Below are positions 35,094 to 43,638 of a DNA stretch of 56,719 bases, one piece after another. The notes under the pieces were generated by a model. It was not told the origin of the DNA, did no database searches, and saw only the letters and a program-made list of their open reading frames with translations. The DNA is from Clostridia bacterium (lineage in GTDB: Bacteria > Bacillota > Clostridia > Oscillospirales > Acutalibacteraceae): the NCBI GenBank assembly GCA_017624735.1, contig JAGAMK010000014.1, positions 1 through 56,719 of the forward strand. Reading direction: 5' to 3'. Numbering within the stretch: the stretch's first letter is position 1; every line of letters starts with the position of its first letter. Position numbers and translations under genes: made by a program.

Positions 35094-35813
35094 ATGGAAC
35101 AATTTATAATTGCCGGGCTAAAAACTGAATATGAAGTTCAGGGCGAACTCTTGAGAAGTCGTTCAAAGGGATATAAAGCAAGTTTTGATAGCGCAGAAGC
35201 TCAGATTAGTTTCAGAATAAAAAAGGAGTTTCTTCAGAAAAAACAGCAGGAACTTCCCCATCTTTCAGCGGATGAGCATGAATACATGTGGACGGGTGAA
35301 GCATTTTATAATGAGTTAATCAAGCACAACGGAATGATGTTACATTCATCATGTGTGGAAAAGGATGGTCAAGCATATCTTTTCTCTGCAAGAAGTGGCA
35401 CGGGTAAATCAACCCATACTCATTTGTGGCTTGAGAATTTGTCGGGAACACGAATTATAAATGATGACAAACCTGCGTTAGTGTGCGAAGATGGTAAATG
35501 GTATGTGTGGGGAACACCTTTTTCAGGAAAAACCGACGAGAATGTCAATGTTAAAATTCCTGTAAGAGCAATAATTTTCTTGCACAGAAGTGAAGAGAAT
35601 AAAGTTGAAAAATTGTCTCCGGCAAGGTCGGTAGGACTTTTACTTGAACAGACAATAAACCCTGTAAATAGGGAAATGGCAGAAAAAATGTTGGATTTGG
35701 TGGATATGCTTTTGAGGAGAGTGCCTACATTTTCGTTAGGATGCAATATGGACCCTCAGGCAGCAGTCATTGCATATAGTGAAATTGAAAGGATAATAAA
35801 CAATGAAGATTAA
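35094..35813 (+). CDS. HPr-kinase-like P-loop protein of the PqqD-linked type
   Basis: 239 aa. Walker A is S-G-T-G-K105-S-T, preceded by H-S-S-C; I-N-D-D-K-P-A (122-128) is the HprK-style acidic motif and G-T-P-F-S-G-K (140-146) follows. It lacks the N-terminal domain of true HPr kinase/phosphorylase. Such short HprK homologues occur next to PqqD-like genes in RiPP clusters, where some phosphorylate peptides. Here the gene overlaps the PqqD gene by 11 bases, so the two products are made together. The target is unknown: kinase of a peptide, of PqqD or of a surface protein are all open. Confidence 0.82.
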   Translation: MEQFIIAGLKTEYEVQGELLRSRSKGYKASFDSAEAQISFRIKKEFLQKKQQELPHLSADEHEYMWTGEAFYNELIKHNGMMLHSSCVEKDGQAYLFSARSGTGKSTHTHLWLENLSGTRIINDDKPALVCEDGKWYVWGTPFSGKTDENVNVKIPVRAIIFLHRSEENKVEKLSPARSVGLLLEQTINPVNREMAEKMLDLVDMLLRRVPTFSLGCNMDPQAAVIAYSEIERIINNED

Positions 35814-36069
35814 AGATGGATTTATATTAAAGGATGTTGCAGGTAGTAAAATTGTTATCGCAACAGGTGAACAGAGAATGAATTTCAATGGTGTTATCAC
35901 CTTTAACGAAGTTGGTGCAGAGGTTTTTAATCTTCTTGACGGAACTAATTCTGTGGAAGATATAGTTGCGAAGATTTCAAGTGATTATAACGCACCTGTT
36001 GAAATCGTAAAAGCAGACATAGAAAAACTTATAGAGAAAATGAAAAAACACAATCTTATTGAAGAATAA
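35803..36069 (+). CDS. PqqD-like RiPP recognition element (RRE) protein
   Basis: 88 aa, the normal length of free-standing PqqD. Pattern: an N-terminal beta-strand pair, the F-N-G-V-I-T-F-N-E-V-G-A-E-V-F-N-L-L-D-G core, then a winged-helix end with V-x-x-D-I-E-K-L-I-E-K-M. PqqD/RRE domains bind leader peptides and present them to modifying enzymes or kinases. AAAGGA precedes the ATG inside the kinase gene. No radical SAM enzyme, cyclase or peptidase is present nearby. Confidence 0.85.
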   Translation: MKIKDGFILKDVAGSKIVIATGEQRMNFNGVITFNEVGAEVFNLLDGTNSVEDIVAKISSDYNAPVEIVKADIEKLIEKMKKHNLIEE

Positions 36070-36079
36070 GGATATTGAG

Positions 36080-37720
36080 ATGAAGGAAAAATCAACTTTT
36101 AAATGGATGTATAGAAACTGTGGCGGACGCATAAAAGAGGGTGTAGTGCTTGTTGTACTTAACGCCTGGTCTGCTGTGTGTGTAACTATATTTGCGCTTT
36201 TATCGCAAAAGGTTATGGACAGTGCTCAAATTGGTGACAAGACATCTTTGATAAGGAATTCAGTATATCTTTTACTTTTGATTTTATCTCAGATTTTATC
36301 AAGAGTTGTGGCTTCGTTTGTTGAGGCCATAAGCCAAGGAAAAGCAGAAATCAATTTGAGAACAAGTGTTTTTTCTAATATAATTCGTGGAAATTATGCA
36401 GATTCAGTTGAAAATCACAGCGGAGATTTAATGACGCGTTTAACTGCAGATGTACAGACAGTAAGCGATAACTACGTTCATATTTTTCCTGCGGCAATTG
36501 CTTTTGTTGTGAGAATTCTCAGCGGCGCAATAGCTCTTTATCAAATTGACAAAAACTTTGCCACTATATTTGTTTTTTGTGGAGCATTAATCGTTGTTGT
36601 AGCAGCACTTTCGAGAAAACATTTAAAGAAATTGCATCGCAGAGTGCAAGAAAAAGATTCAAAAGTACGTTCTTTTATGCAGGAAATGATTGAGAATCTC
36701 TTTGCTATAAAGGTTTTTGGAATTGAAGAGAAAATTATAAAAATCTCTGCTAAGCAACAGAAAAAATTCTATCGTGAAAAAGTAAGAAAAAAAGGTTTTT
36801 CAATAATTGCAGGAATTGGTTTTTCTCTTGCTTTTGCAGTAGGCTTTTTAGCAGCGGTAGCATATGGCTCATACGGTGTTTTGAATGGGACAATGACGTT
36901 TGGTGCAGTTGTTGCTATTGTGCAGCTTGTAAACCAGTTACAGTCTCCAGTTGTGGGAATAACTGGAATTTTACCCTCGCTTTTTGCCATGACTACATCT
37001 GCTCAACGTCTTATGGAAATCTGTGGTGAAAGTAAAGAAACAACAAAAGATATCTCTGTTGATTATGACGATTTCGTGAGGATTAAGGTTAGAGATGCAG
37101 TTTTTGGTTATGGTGACGAGAAGGTTTTTTCCAATGCGTCATTTACTGTTAACAAGGGTGAATTTATTGGAATAAAAGGTCCTTCAGGTTCAGGAAAATC
37201 CACGGTGTTAAAGCTCATAACCGGTTTGTATCCCGTTGATGGGGGAAAATTTACTATTGAAACAAGGGGAAAAGAATACGATTGTAAACAGATAAAGAAT
37301 TTGTTTTCATTTGTGCCACAAGGAAATATGCTTTTCAGCGGTACTGTAAAAGAAAATCTTACACTTCTTAATCCCAATGCAACAGACGAGGATATAAAAA
37401 GTGCATTGACAACGGCATCGGCTGAGTTTGCTTATGAACTTGATGATGGTCTAGACTTTGTTTTGGGCGAAGCTGGCGCAGGAGTTTCTGAAGGACAAGC
37501 ACAGAGAATTGCTATTGCAAGAGCTCTTTTAGCGGGAAACGGAGTCCTTCTTATGGATGAATCCACCAGTGCTCTCGATGCAGAAACAGAGGAAAAAGTA
37601 ATAAACAACTTGAAAGAGAAAAAGAATTTAACCGTATTGATTATTACGCATAGGGAATCGGTTCTGGAAAAGTGTAACAGAGTAATTACGGTTGCTAATG
37701 GTATTATTGAAGAAAATTAA
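36080..37720 (+). CDS. ABC exporter (fused membrane and ATPase domains)
   Basis: 546 aa from ATG 36080 (AAGGAT 6 bases upstream); an in-frame TTG at 36059 lies in the PqqD gene. Six membrane helices (about 20-315) precede the nucleotide-binding domain: Walker A G-P-S-G-S-G-K-S at 367-374, Q-loop Q414, signature V-S-E-G-Q at 469-473 (variant of LSGGQ), Walker B L-L-M-D-E at 490-494, and the T-H-R H-loop. The half-transporter should homodimerise. There is no N-terminal C39 peptidase domain, so it does not cleave leader peptides itself. The order suggests it exports whatever the HprK/PqqD pair handles. Confidence 0.92.
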   Translation: MKEKSTFKWMYRNCGGRIKEGVVLVVLNAWSAVCVTIFALLSQKVMDSAQIGDKTSLIRNSVYLLLLILSQILSRVVASFVEAISQGKAEINLRTSVFSNIIRGNYADSVENHSGDLMTRLTADVQTVSDNYVHIFPAAIAFVVRILSGAIALYQIDKNFATIFVFCGALIVVVAALSRKHLKKLHRRVQEKDSKVRSFMQEMIENLFAIKVFGIEEKIIKISAKQQKKFYREKVRKKGFSIIAGIGFSLAFAVGFLAAVAYGSYGVLNGTMTFGAVVAIVQLVNQLQSPVVGITGILPSLFAMTTSAQRLMEICGESKETTKDISVDYDDFVRIKVRDAVFGYGDEKVFSNASFTVNKGEFIGIKGPSGSGKSTVLKLITGLYPVDGGKFTIETRGKEYDCKQIKNLFSFVPQGNMLFSGTVKENLTLLNPNATDEDIKSALTTASAEFAYELDDGLDFVLGEAGAGVSEGQAQRIAIARALLAGNGVLLMDESTSALDAETEEKVINNLKEKKNLTVLIITHRESVLEKCNRVITVANGIIEEN

Positions 37721-37749
37721 CATTGTAGGGTGTTTTTTATTAAAAATTG

Positions 37750-37778
37750 TTGCAATAATTTTATTGCTTTGGTATAAT
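37750..37778 (+). promoter_or_regulatory. Promoter of the tyrosine kinase gene
   Basis: TTGCAA (37750-37755), 17-bp spacer, extended -10 TGGTATAAT with TATAAT at 37773-37778. No hairpin terminator is seen between the ABC gene and this promoter. Confidence 0.85.
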
Positions 37779-37819
37779 TAAATAGCTTATGAAAATATTA
37801 TGAGTTTAGGAGTAATGAT

Positions 37820-39331
37820 ATGGAATACAATACAAAAAATGCTCAAGTTAATGATGGCATAGATTTTCAGGTCATAGCGCAGTATGCCGTTCGAATTGTT
37901 CAGAAATGGTGGGCTATTTTGCTTAGCGCAGTAATTTGTGCAAGCGTTGGCTTTATTATCGCTAAGGTTACTTATGTTCCTAAGTATACATGCACAATGG
38001 AATTTGCTGTAAGCAACCGAGCAGAAAATACAAGTTCTGCTGGTCAGACATCATCTGACATCAATGCAAGTACTATGCTTGCGAAAAACTATTTGCGTTT
38101 AACAACATCTGCTGACTTTATGAATACTGTTGCAAGTCAGTCTGGTTACACAGTAAACGGCAAACCTCTTACAGGTGCAGCGGTTAAGAAAATGATTAAA
38201 TCAACACATATTGAAGATACATCATTTATCGTTGTTACGATTACATCATCAGACCCTAAAGTTTCTTATAGTGTTGCAAAAAGTTATGTAAACAACTTTG
38301 AAAACTTTGCAAAAGGAATTTTGCCAAGCACAAACGCTAAGGTTTCTGAACTTCCTGTAGAGCCAGAGTATGCTAATCCTAACAATACTACACTTTTATA
38401 CTCTCTTTTAGGTTTCGTTTTTGGTGCTGCTATTGTTATGCTTGCAATTTGCATTATCATTTTCATTAAAGATACTGCTAAAGTTCCTGATGACATTACA
38501 AATAAACTTGGTCAGAAAATCATTGGCTCCATCGTTCATCTTAAAAAGCCAACAGAAAATAAGAGCCTTCTTATTACTGACAAGAAAACAGGATTTATGT
38601 TTATCGAGTCATTTAAATTGATTCGTACAAAACTTGAAAATATCGCTAAGAGACATGATTATAAAGTGTTTGTTTTCACAAGTACAATGGAAAATGAAGG
38701 TAAAACAACAATTGCAACAAATACAGCTCTTGCTCTTGCAAAAACCGGTAAATCAGTTCTCTTGATTGATGCGGACCTTCGTAAACCATCAGTTTGTAAA
38801 GAACTTGGTATTTCAGCTGCTAATGATTTAGGTCTTCCCGGCGTTGTTTCAGGTGAAAGAACATTAAGCGACTCAATCAAGTATTTTGAAAAATTCAATC
38901 TCTTCCTTTTGGTTACAAGTCAGCCAATCGCAGAATCAGCTGAACTTTTATCTGCAGATGAAATGTCAGACGTAATGGATGCTGTAAGAAACGAGTTTGA
39001 CTACGTTATTATTGATACTCCTCCTGCAGGTCTTGTTGCTGACGCAAGTATTATTGCACAGTATGCAGATGCTAACGTTATGGTTGTTCGTAGAGACCGC
39101 GCATCAATGCGTAGAATCAGAAGAACAATTGACGATATGTCTGGTACAGGTAAAGAGGTTGTTGGTTGTATTTATAACGATGCTGAAAACGGTTCGGTTC
39201 TTAGCTTTATTAAGAAGAATAAGAAGGGCAAAAAAGGCTACGGTTATGGATATGGCTACGGTTATGGATATGGCTATGGTTATGGTTATGGATATGGTCA
39301 TGACAATGAAAGCAAAAAACCCAAGAAATAA
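37820..39331 (+). CDS. Wzz-type bacterial tyrosine kinase with (Gly-Tyr)10 tail
   Basis: 503 aa. A Wzz-like chain-length domain with membrane helices at about 31-50 and 193-215 encloses an outside loop. It is fused to a cytoplasmic BY-kinase: Walker A S-T-M-E-N-E-G-K295-T-T, Walker A' L-L-I-D-A-D-L (314-320) and Walker B V-I-I-D-T-P (396-401). Residues 473-492 are ten Gly-Tyr pairs, followed by His and a Lys-rich end; this replaces the usual autophosphorylated tyrosine cluster. Such proteins control polysaccharide chain length and export. No glycosyltransferase, Wzx/Wzy or phosphatase gene is nearby, which makes it an orphan member. Confidence 0.92.
   Translation: MEYNTKNAQVNDGIDFQVIAQYAVRIVQKWWAILLSAVICASVGFIIAKVTYVPKYTCTMEFAVSNRAENTSSAGQTSSDINASTMLAKNYLRLTTSADFMNTVASQSGYTVNGKPLTGAAVKKMIKSTHIEDTSFIVVTITSSDPKVSYSVAKSYVNNFENFAKGILPSTNAKVSELPVEPEYANPNNTTLLYSLLGFVFGAAIVMLAICIIIFIKDTAKVPDDITNKLGQKIIGSIVHLKKPTENKSLLITDKKTGFMFIESFKLIRTKLENIAKRHDYKVFVFTSTMENEGKTTIATNTALALAKTGKSVLLIDADLRKPSVCKELGISAANDLGLPGVVSGERTLSDSIKYFEKFNLFLLVTSQPIAESAELLSADEMSDVMDAVRNEFDYVIIDTPPAGLVADASIIAQYADANVMVVRRDRASMRRIRRTIDDMSGTGKEVVGCIYNDAENGSVLSFIKKNKKGKKGYGYGYGYGYGYGYGYGYGYGHDNESKKPKK
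39236..39295 (+). repeat. Coding hexanucleotide repeat (Gly-Tyr)10
   Basis: Ten tandem GGN-TAY units with drifting third positions (GGC TAC, GGT TAT, GGA TAT in a partly 18-base higher-order pattern). Copy-number change would lengthen or shorten the kinase tail without frameshift. Confidence 0.9.
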
Positions 39332-39355
39332 TATTTAATTAAAAAAATTATTTGG

Positions 39356-39401
39356 CTCGCAGACGGATGATAAAACATCTGTCTGTGGGCATAATTTATG
39401 C
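39356..39401 (+). promoter_or_regulatory. Strong hairpin in the leader of the second MATE gene
   Basis: A 14-bp stem (39356-39369 with 39376-39389, three G.T pairs) with loop ATAAAA, followed by an overlapping GCATAA/TTATGC hairpin (39389-39401). No T-run follows either, so it is not an ordinary terminator. It lies between the tyrosine kinase stop and the MATE ribosome binding site, and could be an attenuator or mRNA-stability element. Confidence 0.5.
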
Positions 39402-39417
39402 AAAAAGGACAGTAAAA

Positions 39418-40800
39418 ATGGCAGAAGCAAAAATGATTCCTCCGCAGGAAAATAAAATGGGCACAATGCCCATAGGGCGATTGTTGGCAACAATGTCGAC
39501 ACCAATGATGATTTCAATGTTGGTGCAGGCATTTTATAATGTTGTTGATAGTGTTTTTGTATCCCAGATAAGCGAAGACGCACTGAATGCAGTTTCTTTG
39601 GCTTTCCCGCTACAGCAACTTATTATTGCAGTTTGTGGCGGTACAGCAGTCGGTATGAATGCCTTGCTTTCTCGCTCTTTAGGAGCAAAGCAATTTGATA
39701 GAGCGAACAAAATTGCAAATTCAGGAATCTTCCTATTTCTCTGTAGTGCAATTGTGTTTTCACTTATAGGAATTTTTCTTTCAAAACCATTCTTTCAGGC
39801 ACAGACTGATGTGGAACAAATTGTGAACTATGGTATAGATTATGTTTCAGTTTGTCTTGGTTGTTCTATCGGTATCTGTAGCCAGTTTTGTTTTGAAAAG
39901 CTTTTGCAATCAACGGGACGCACAATGCTTTCCATGGTTGCTCAGTTGGTTGGTGCAGTAATAAACATAATTCTTGACCCGATTTTAATCTTTGGTCTTT
40001 TTGGTTTGCCACGCCTAGAGGTTTTAGGTGCAGCAATTGCTACAGTGTCAGGTCAAATTGTGGCAGCAATCCTTGCAATCACCTTTAATGTAAAATTCAA
40101 TAAAGACATACACATCAGTTTTAAACTTATCCGTTGGGATTCTCATATTATCAAGGATATTTATAAAATTGGTTTGCCATCAATCATAATGCAATCAATC
40201 GGCTCTGTAATGACATTTACAATGAACAAAATATTGATTTCATTTACCACAACAGCAACCGCAGTTTTTGGCAGTTATTTTAAATTACAAAGTTTTGTTT
40301 TTATGCCGATTTTTGGACTCAACAACGGAATGGTGCCAATTATTGCATATAACTATGGTGCGAAAAGATATGACCGAGTAAAGAAAACCATTACTATTAC
40401 AATTATAACAGCAATCAGCATAATGTTTGTTGGATTGTTGGCATTTGAATTGATTCCGCATGTTTTGTTGTCATTCTTTAATGCGTCCGAGGAAATGTTA
40501 AGAATTGGTGTGCCAGCATTAAGAATAATCGGTACACATTATATATTTGCAGGCTTCTGTATTATTGCAGGTTCTGTTTGTCAGGCAATAGGAAAGCCGG
40601 TTTATAGTCTGATAGTTTCCGTTTGCCGACAGCTTGTAGTTCTTTTACCGTCAGCATGGTTGTTGTCATTGAGTGGAAGACTTGAACTTGTGTGGTTCTG
40701 TTTCCCTATTGCAGAAACTGTTTCGCTCATCCTGAGTTCAATTTTCTTAAGCAAGACAATGCGCCGTGCAAAAGAAAAGATGAAGGATATTATTATATAA
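39418..40800 (+). CDS. MATE family efflux transporter
   Basis: 460 aa from ATG 39418 (AAAGGA 8 bases upstream); the open frame upstream to 39352 runs through the leader hairpin and is not used. Twelve membrane helices in two bundles. Typical segments: F-Y-N-V-V-D-S-V-F-V-S, I-N-I-I-L-D-P-I-L-I-F-G and P-I-I-A-Y-N-Y-G-A-K-R. It should extrude drugs or other cations in exchange for Na+ or H+. It is only distantly similar to the MATE protein at 9193. It ends at a terminator shared with the convergent DUF3472 gene. Confidence 0.93.
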   Translation: MAEAKMIPPQENKMGTMPIGRLLATMSTPMMISMLVQAFYNVVDSVFVSQISEDALNAVSLAFPLQQLIIAVCGGTAVGMNALLSRSLGAKQFDRANKIANSGIFLFLCSAIVFSLIGIFLSKPFFQAQTDVEQIVNYGIDYVSVCLGCSIGICSQFCFEKLLQSTGRTMLSMVAQLVGAVINIILDPILIFGLFGLPRLEVLGAAIATVSGQIVAAILAITFNVKFNKDIHISFKLIRWDSHIIKDIYKIGLPSIIMQSIGSVMTFTMNKILISFTTTATAVFGSYFKLQSFVFMPIFGLNNGMVPIIAYNYGAKRYDRVKKTITITIITAISIMFVGLLAFELIPHVLLSFFNASEEMLRIGVPALRIIGTHYIFAGFCIIAGSVCQAIGKPVYSLIVSVCRQLVVLLPSAWLLSLSGRLELVWFCFPIAETVSLILSSIFLSKTMRRAKEKMKDIII

Positions 40801-40816
40801 CAAAAGGGAAAAAAAG

Positions 40817-40850
40817 AAGGTAGATACCGAAGTATCTACCTTTTATTTAT
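40817..40850. terminator. Bidirectional terminator overlapping the DUF3472 stop codon
   Basis: AAGGTAGATAC/GTATCTACCTT stem with CGAA loop, TTTATTTATT on the plus side and TTCTTTTTTTCCC on the minus side. The TAG stop of the minus-strand gene (40836-40838) lies in the stem. Confidence 0.93.
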
Positions 40851-41747
40851 TGTTTCTCTCGCGGGATAAGTTTTGTCGTTAGGAGTATCGTCATATCCTC
40901 CTGCTTGAATCCATATGGACTCACCATTGTTTTTGTATTCACAGTCAAAGGAAATATTTTCCATAGCCCCGTTTTCCCATGTTGCATCATCTGTTGGGAA
41001 GAAAGAATTAGTAATTTCACATTCTGTCCATGTTTCCCATATATCCGTATTGGCGATTAATCCACCAGCGTTTCTTACCTCACAACTACGACTACGATTG
41101 TTAAAGGTAAAATCTTCTTGAAAAACATGAGTTGCCTCAAGCCAATGAGCCTCTATGGGGTAACTGATTGAAGCGGTTTTAAGCCATTCTCCGTTTTCCT
41201 CTCTTATATATTGGGTAAAGTATGTCTTGTCATTTTCGTAAGTTCGCTCAATCTTCATTGAATACCAGGTGTTTACTTTCCAGTCATAGTTAGTGTAGAC
41301 ATGCTTACCTTCACCTTCGCCACCAAAATCACCATGATAGCCGTCGTATGAATATTCAACAGTAGGGCGTGTGCCATCCTCCATGTCCCAGAGCGAAAGC
41401 AGGAGAACGTGTTTGCCTAAAAAATTCTGAAAACCTGCATATCCATAAGACCAGTTGTGTACAGCCCAATATGTATCCCACGCATCTTCTGTGCATTTCC
41501 AATCAATGGTTACTGCATCAAATTGAGAATTTTCAGAAATCCATTGAATGTACATATTCGGAGCATGTCTTAAAAGCAAGGAGGGGAGCAGGTGCTTTTC
41601 TGTTGTGTTTTCCTGTTCTTCAGTTGTCGTATCAACGGTTGCATTGGCTGAGTCAGTTTCTAATGGCTTCCAAAGAAACAATCCTGAAAACGCAACTGCA
41701 ACCACAAGGGTTAAGAGAATAATACCAATAATTATTTTCTTGTTCAT
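40836..41747 (-). CDS. Membrane-anchored DUF3472 domain protein
   Basis: 303 aa from ATG 41747; an in-frame TTG lies nine bases further out. An N-terminal helix (about 5-24) acts as anchor or uncleaved signal, then a Thr/Glu-rich linker. The domain shows the DUF3472 pattern: Y-A-G-F-Q near the start, L-S-L-W-D, and F-G-G-E-G-E-G-K followed by W-x-x-N-T-W-Y. DUF3472 proteins are beta-sandwich-like and often extracellular in gut bacteria; function unknown. The gene starts 12 bases after the galU stop without a clear ribosome binding site, so it probably depends on readthrough from galU. Confidence 0.8.
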   Translation of the reverse strand: MNKKIIIGIILLTLVVAVAFSGLFLWKPLETDSANATVDTTTEEQENTTEKHLLPSLLLRHAPNMYIQWISENSQFDAVTIDWKCTEDAWDTYWAVHNWSYGYAGFQNFLGKHVLLLSLWDMEDGTRPTVEYSYDGYHGDFGGEGEGKHVYTNYDWKVNTWYSMKIERTYENDKTYFTQYIREENGEWLKTASISYPIEAHWLEATHVFQEDFTFNNRSRSCEVRNAGGLIANTDIWETWTECEITNSFFPTDDATWENGAMENISFDCEYKNNGESIWIQAGGYDDTPNDKTYPARETINKR

Positions 41748-41759
41748 AATAATCAATGA

Positions 41760-42635
41760 TTAAAGATTTTTAGCAAGTTCTTTAATATATGCTTTGAAAT
41801 CCTCACTGATTTCAGGGTGTTTAAGAGCAACCTCACAGTTCGCCTTCATGATACCCATTTTATTACCCATATCGTAACGAACGCCTTCGTAATCAAGAGC
41901 AATAACTCCTTTTGTTTGAGCAAGAGTTTTCATAGCATCTGTAAGCTGAAGCTCGTTACCTGCACCCTTTGGTGTGTTTTCAAGAATTTCAAATATTTCA
42001 GGTGGCATAACAACACGACCTAAAATTGAGTAGTTTGACATGATTTCTTCTGGCTTAGGTTTCTCAATCATATCTGTACAGTTGAATGCTTTGTCTTCAA
42101 GTTGTTCAACTTTGAGAGAACAGTATTTGCAAACATCTTTTTCAGGAACTTCTTTAACACCAACAACACCCTTGCCGTATTTTTCGTAAGCATCAATGAG
42201 CTGTTTTGTAACGGGTTCGCCTTCGGAAATGAAAACATCGTCACCGTAAAGGATTGCGAAAGGCTCGTTGCCAATGAAGTTCTTTGCACAAAGAACAGCA
42301 TGACCTAAGCCACCTGTTTCTTTCTGGCGAAGAAAATATGTATTGCAAAGCTGTGAGCATTCAAGAACAGAATCATAAAGTTCTTTCTTGTCAGGATTTT
42401 TACTTAATTTGTCTTCAAGCTCATAAGCGTGGTCAAAATGGTCTTCAATAACGCCTTTACCACGGTTTGTAATGATAAGAACATCTGTAATTCCTGATTT
42501 TGCTGCTTCTTCAACAAGATACTGAATAGCGGGTTTATCAACAATGTTGAGCATTTCCTTTGGAACTGCTTTAGATGCGGGGAGAACTCTTGTGCCAAGA
42601 CCTGCGGCAGGAATAATAGCTTTTGTGATTTTCAT
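41760..42635 (-). CDS. galU: UTP-glucose-1-phosphate uridylyltransferase
   Basis: 291 aa, typical length. Nucleotidyltransferase signature A-A-G-L-G-T-R (10-16) with catalytic Lys26 in V-P-K-E-M-L, and E-K-P-K-P-E-E region near the end of the sugar site. It makes UDP-glucose for polysaccharides, glycolipids and galactose metabolism. AAGGAG precedes the ATG. It is third in the ahcY operon (40 bases after the RING/DUF2628 gene). Confidence 0.96.
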   Translation of the reverse strand: MKITKAIIPAAGLGTRVLPASKAVPKEMLNIVDKPAIQYLVEEAAKSGITDVLIITNRGKGVIEDHFDHAYELEDKLSKNPDKKELYDSVLECSQLCNTYFLRQKETGGLGHAVLCAKNFIGNEPFAILYGDDVFISEGEPVTKQLIDAYEKYGKGVVGVKEVPEKDVCKYCSLKVEQLEDKAFNCTDMIEKPKPEEIMSNYSILGRVVMPPEIFEILENTPKGAGNELQLTDAMKTLAQTKGVIALDYEGVRYDMGNKMGIMKANCEVALKHPEISEDFKAYIKELAKNL

Positions 42636-42675
42636 ATTAAGAACTCCTTAAAGTTTTATTTATTCAAAATTAATA

Positions 42676-43635
42676 TCAGTGACCAAGAGTCATTAATATT
42701 AATTCAAATCCAAGAATAATTGCTTTTTCAGCAAGTACCGCCAGAAAAGTTATGCCGAAAGCATATCCGCCAGCTTTGTATATGCGTTGCTTTATAGTAT
42801 CCGTATCTGTTTCGTTTGAACGGATTTCACGGATGTTTTTAGTAGTATGTTTATAATACCAAGTGTTTGCGTTTAATCCAATATAGATACTGAGAGCAAG
42901 TGATGTGACGCTTTGTCCAAGAACGATGCAAACCCCAACTTTGTTCTCATTGACTATTGTTTGTGATTTTGCAATAAGTTCATTCAAGGTTTGTGAGTAT
43001 GCTTCGTCACTAGTATCCATTTCTTGTAAGGATGAGAGTTCGGTATAATATTCCTGTGAAGCATTTTCGAATCTTTCTACCGGAGGTAAAAGTGAAAGGA
43101 ATGACAGGATTAGCATAAGTGCCATAACAATTGCACCGTGTTTATATAATTTTCTATAGAAAAACCAATAGGGAGCAAAGAACATAGCCGCCCAGTTGAT
43201 TCTCTTTCTGCCCTGCTTAATGCTAAAAAACTTTTGAATATATCTTGTCGCATCCTGCTGAACAAAAACAGCAACATCTTCTGTGGACACGCCTTCCTCC
43301 AATTCAGGGGGATACATAGAAAGTGGATTAGCAATAAGATTTTTATAGGGAAGGTTAAAATCCTGAATGTTTCCAAAAGGAGTATTGAAAGAATCGCCTG
43401 TTTTTTCATTTGTAACTTCTTCGTTTACAGGATTTGTTTCTGGTTGTGATGTGGATTCCCAACGAAAATTATCACTGTGTTTATCCACATTGCCACAAGC
43501 ACCATTCTGTTTGTAACATTCACGGTGATGTGGTGTTCCGCATACGGGACATACGACTATATCGTCATCTGTCTGGAAATTTTTATTGCAAACAGGACAA
43601 TTATCGTGTGAATATCTGAATTTGATTTCTGCCAT
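42676..43635 (-). CDS. Zinc-binding RING-like/DUF2628 membrane protein
   Basis: 319 aa. The N terminus is a treble-clef zinc module with ligands C13-x2-C16, C29-x2-C32, H36-H37, C40 and C47, close to the prokaryotic RING-finger pattern. After a disordered linker, residues about 125-210 match DUF2628 (R-Y-I-Q-K-F, then F-F-A-P-Y-W-F-F-Y-R-K-L-Y). Membrane helices fill the rest of the C-terminal half (about 165-185, 240-260, 290-315). Function unknown. It starts three bases after the ahcY stop codon, so it is tightly coupled to ahcY. Confidence 0.82.
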   Translation of the reverse strand: MAEIKFRYSHDNCPVCNKNFQTDDDIVVCPVCGTPHHRECYKQNGACGNVDKHSDNFRWESTSQPETNPVNEEVTNEKTGDSFNTPFGNIQDFNLPYKNLIANPLSMYPPELEEGVSTEDVAVFVQQDATRYIQKFFSIKQGRKRINWAAMFFAPYWFFYRKLYKHGAIVMALMLILSFLSLLPPVERFENASQEYYTELSSLQEMDTSDEAYSQTLNELIAKSQTIVNENKVGVCIVLGQSVTSLALSIYIGLNANTWYYKHTTKNIREIRSNETDTDTIKQRIYKAGGYAFGITFLAVLAEKAIILGFELILMTLGH

Positions 43636-43638
43636 AGT

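Noticed and set aside
37721-37819. Missing precursor peptide after the ABC exporter
   Set aside because: The only frame is ATG with three further codons; no peptide of useful length exists in the gap.
39104-39301. Antisense frame over the Gly-Tyr repeat
   Set aside because: It is a low-complexity Ile/Thr/Ala mirror of the repeat, without a ribosome binding site.
39352-39417. Guanidine or other known riboswitch before the MATE gene
   Set aside because: The hairpin loop and flanks do not show the conserved bases of the classes I know, so only an unassigned leader structure is reported.
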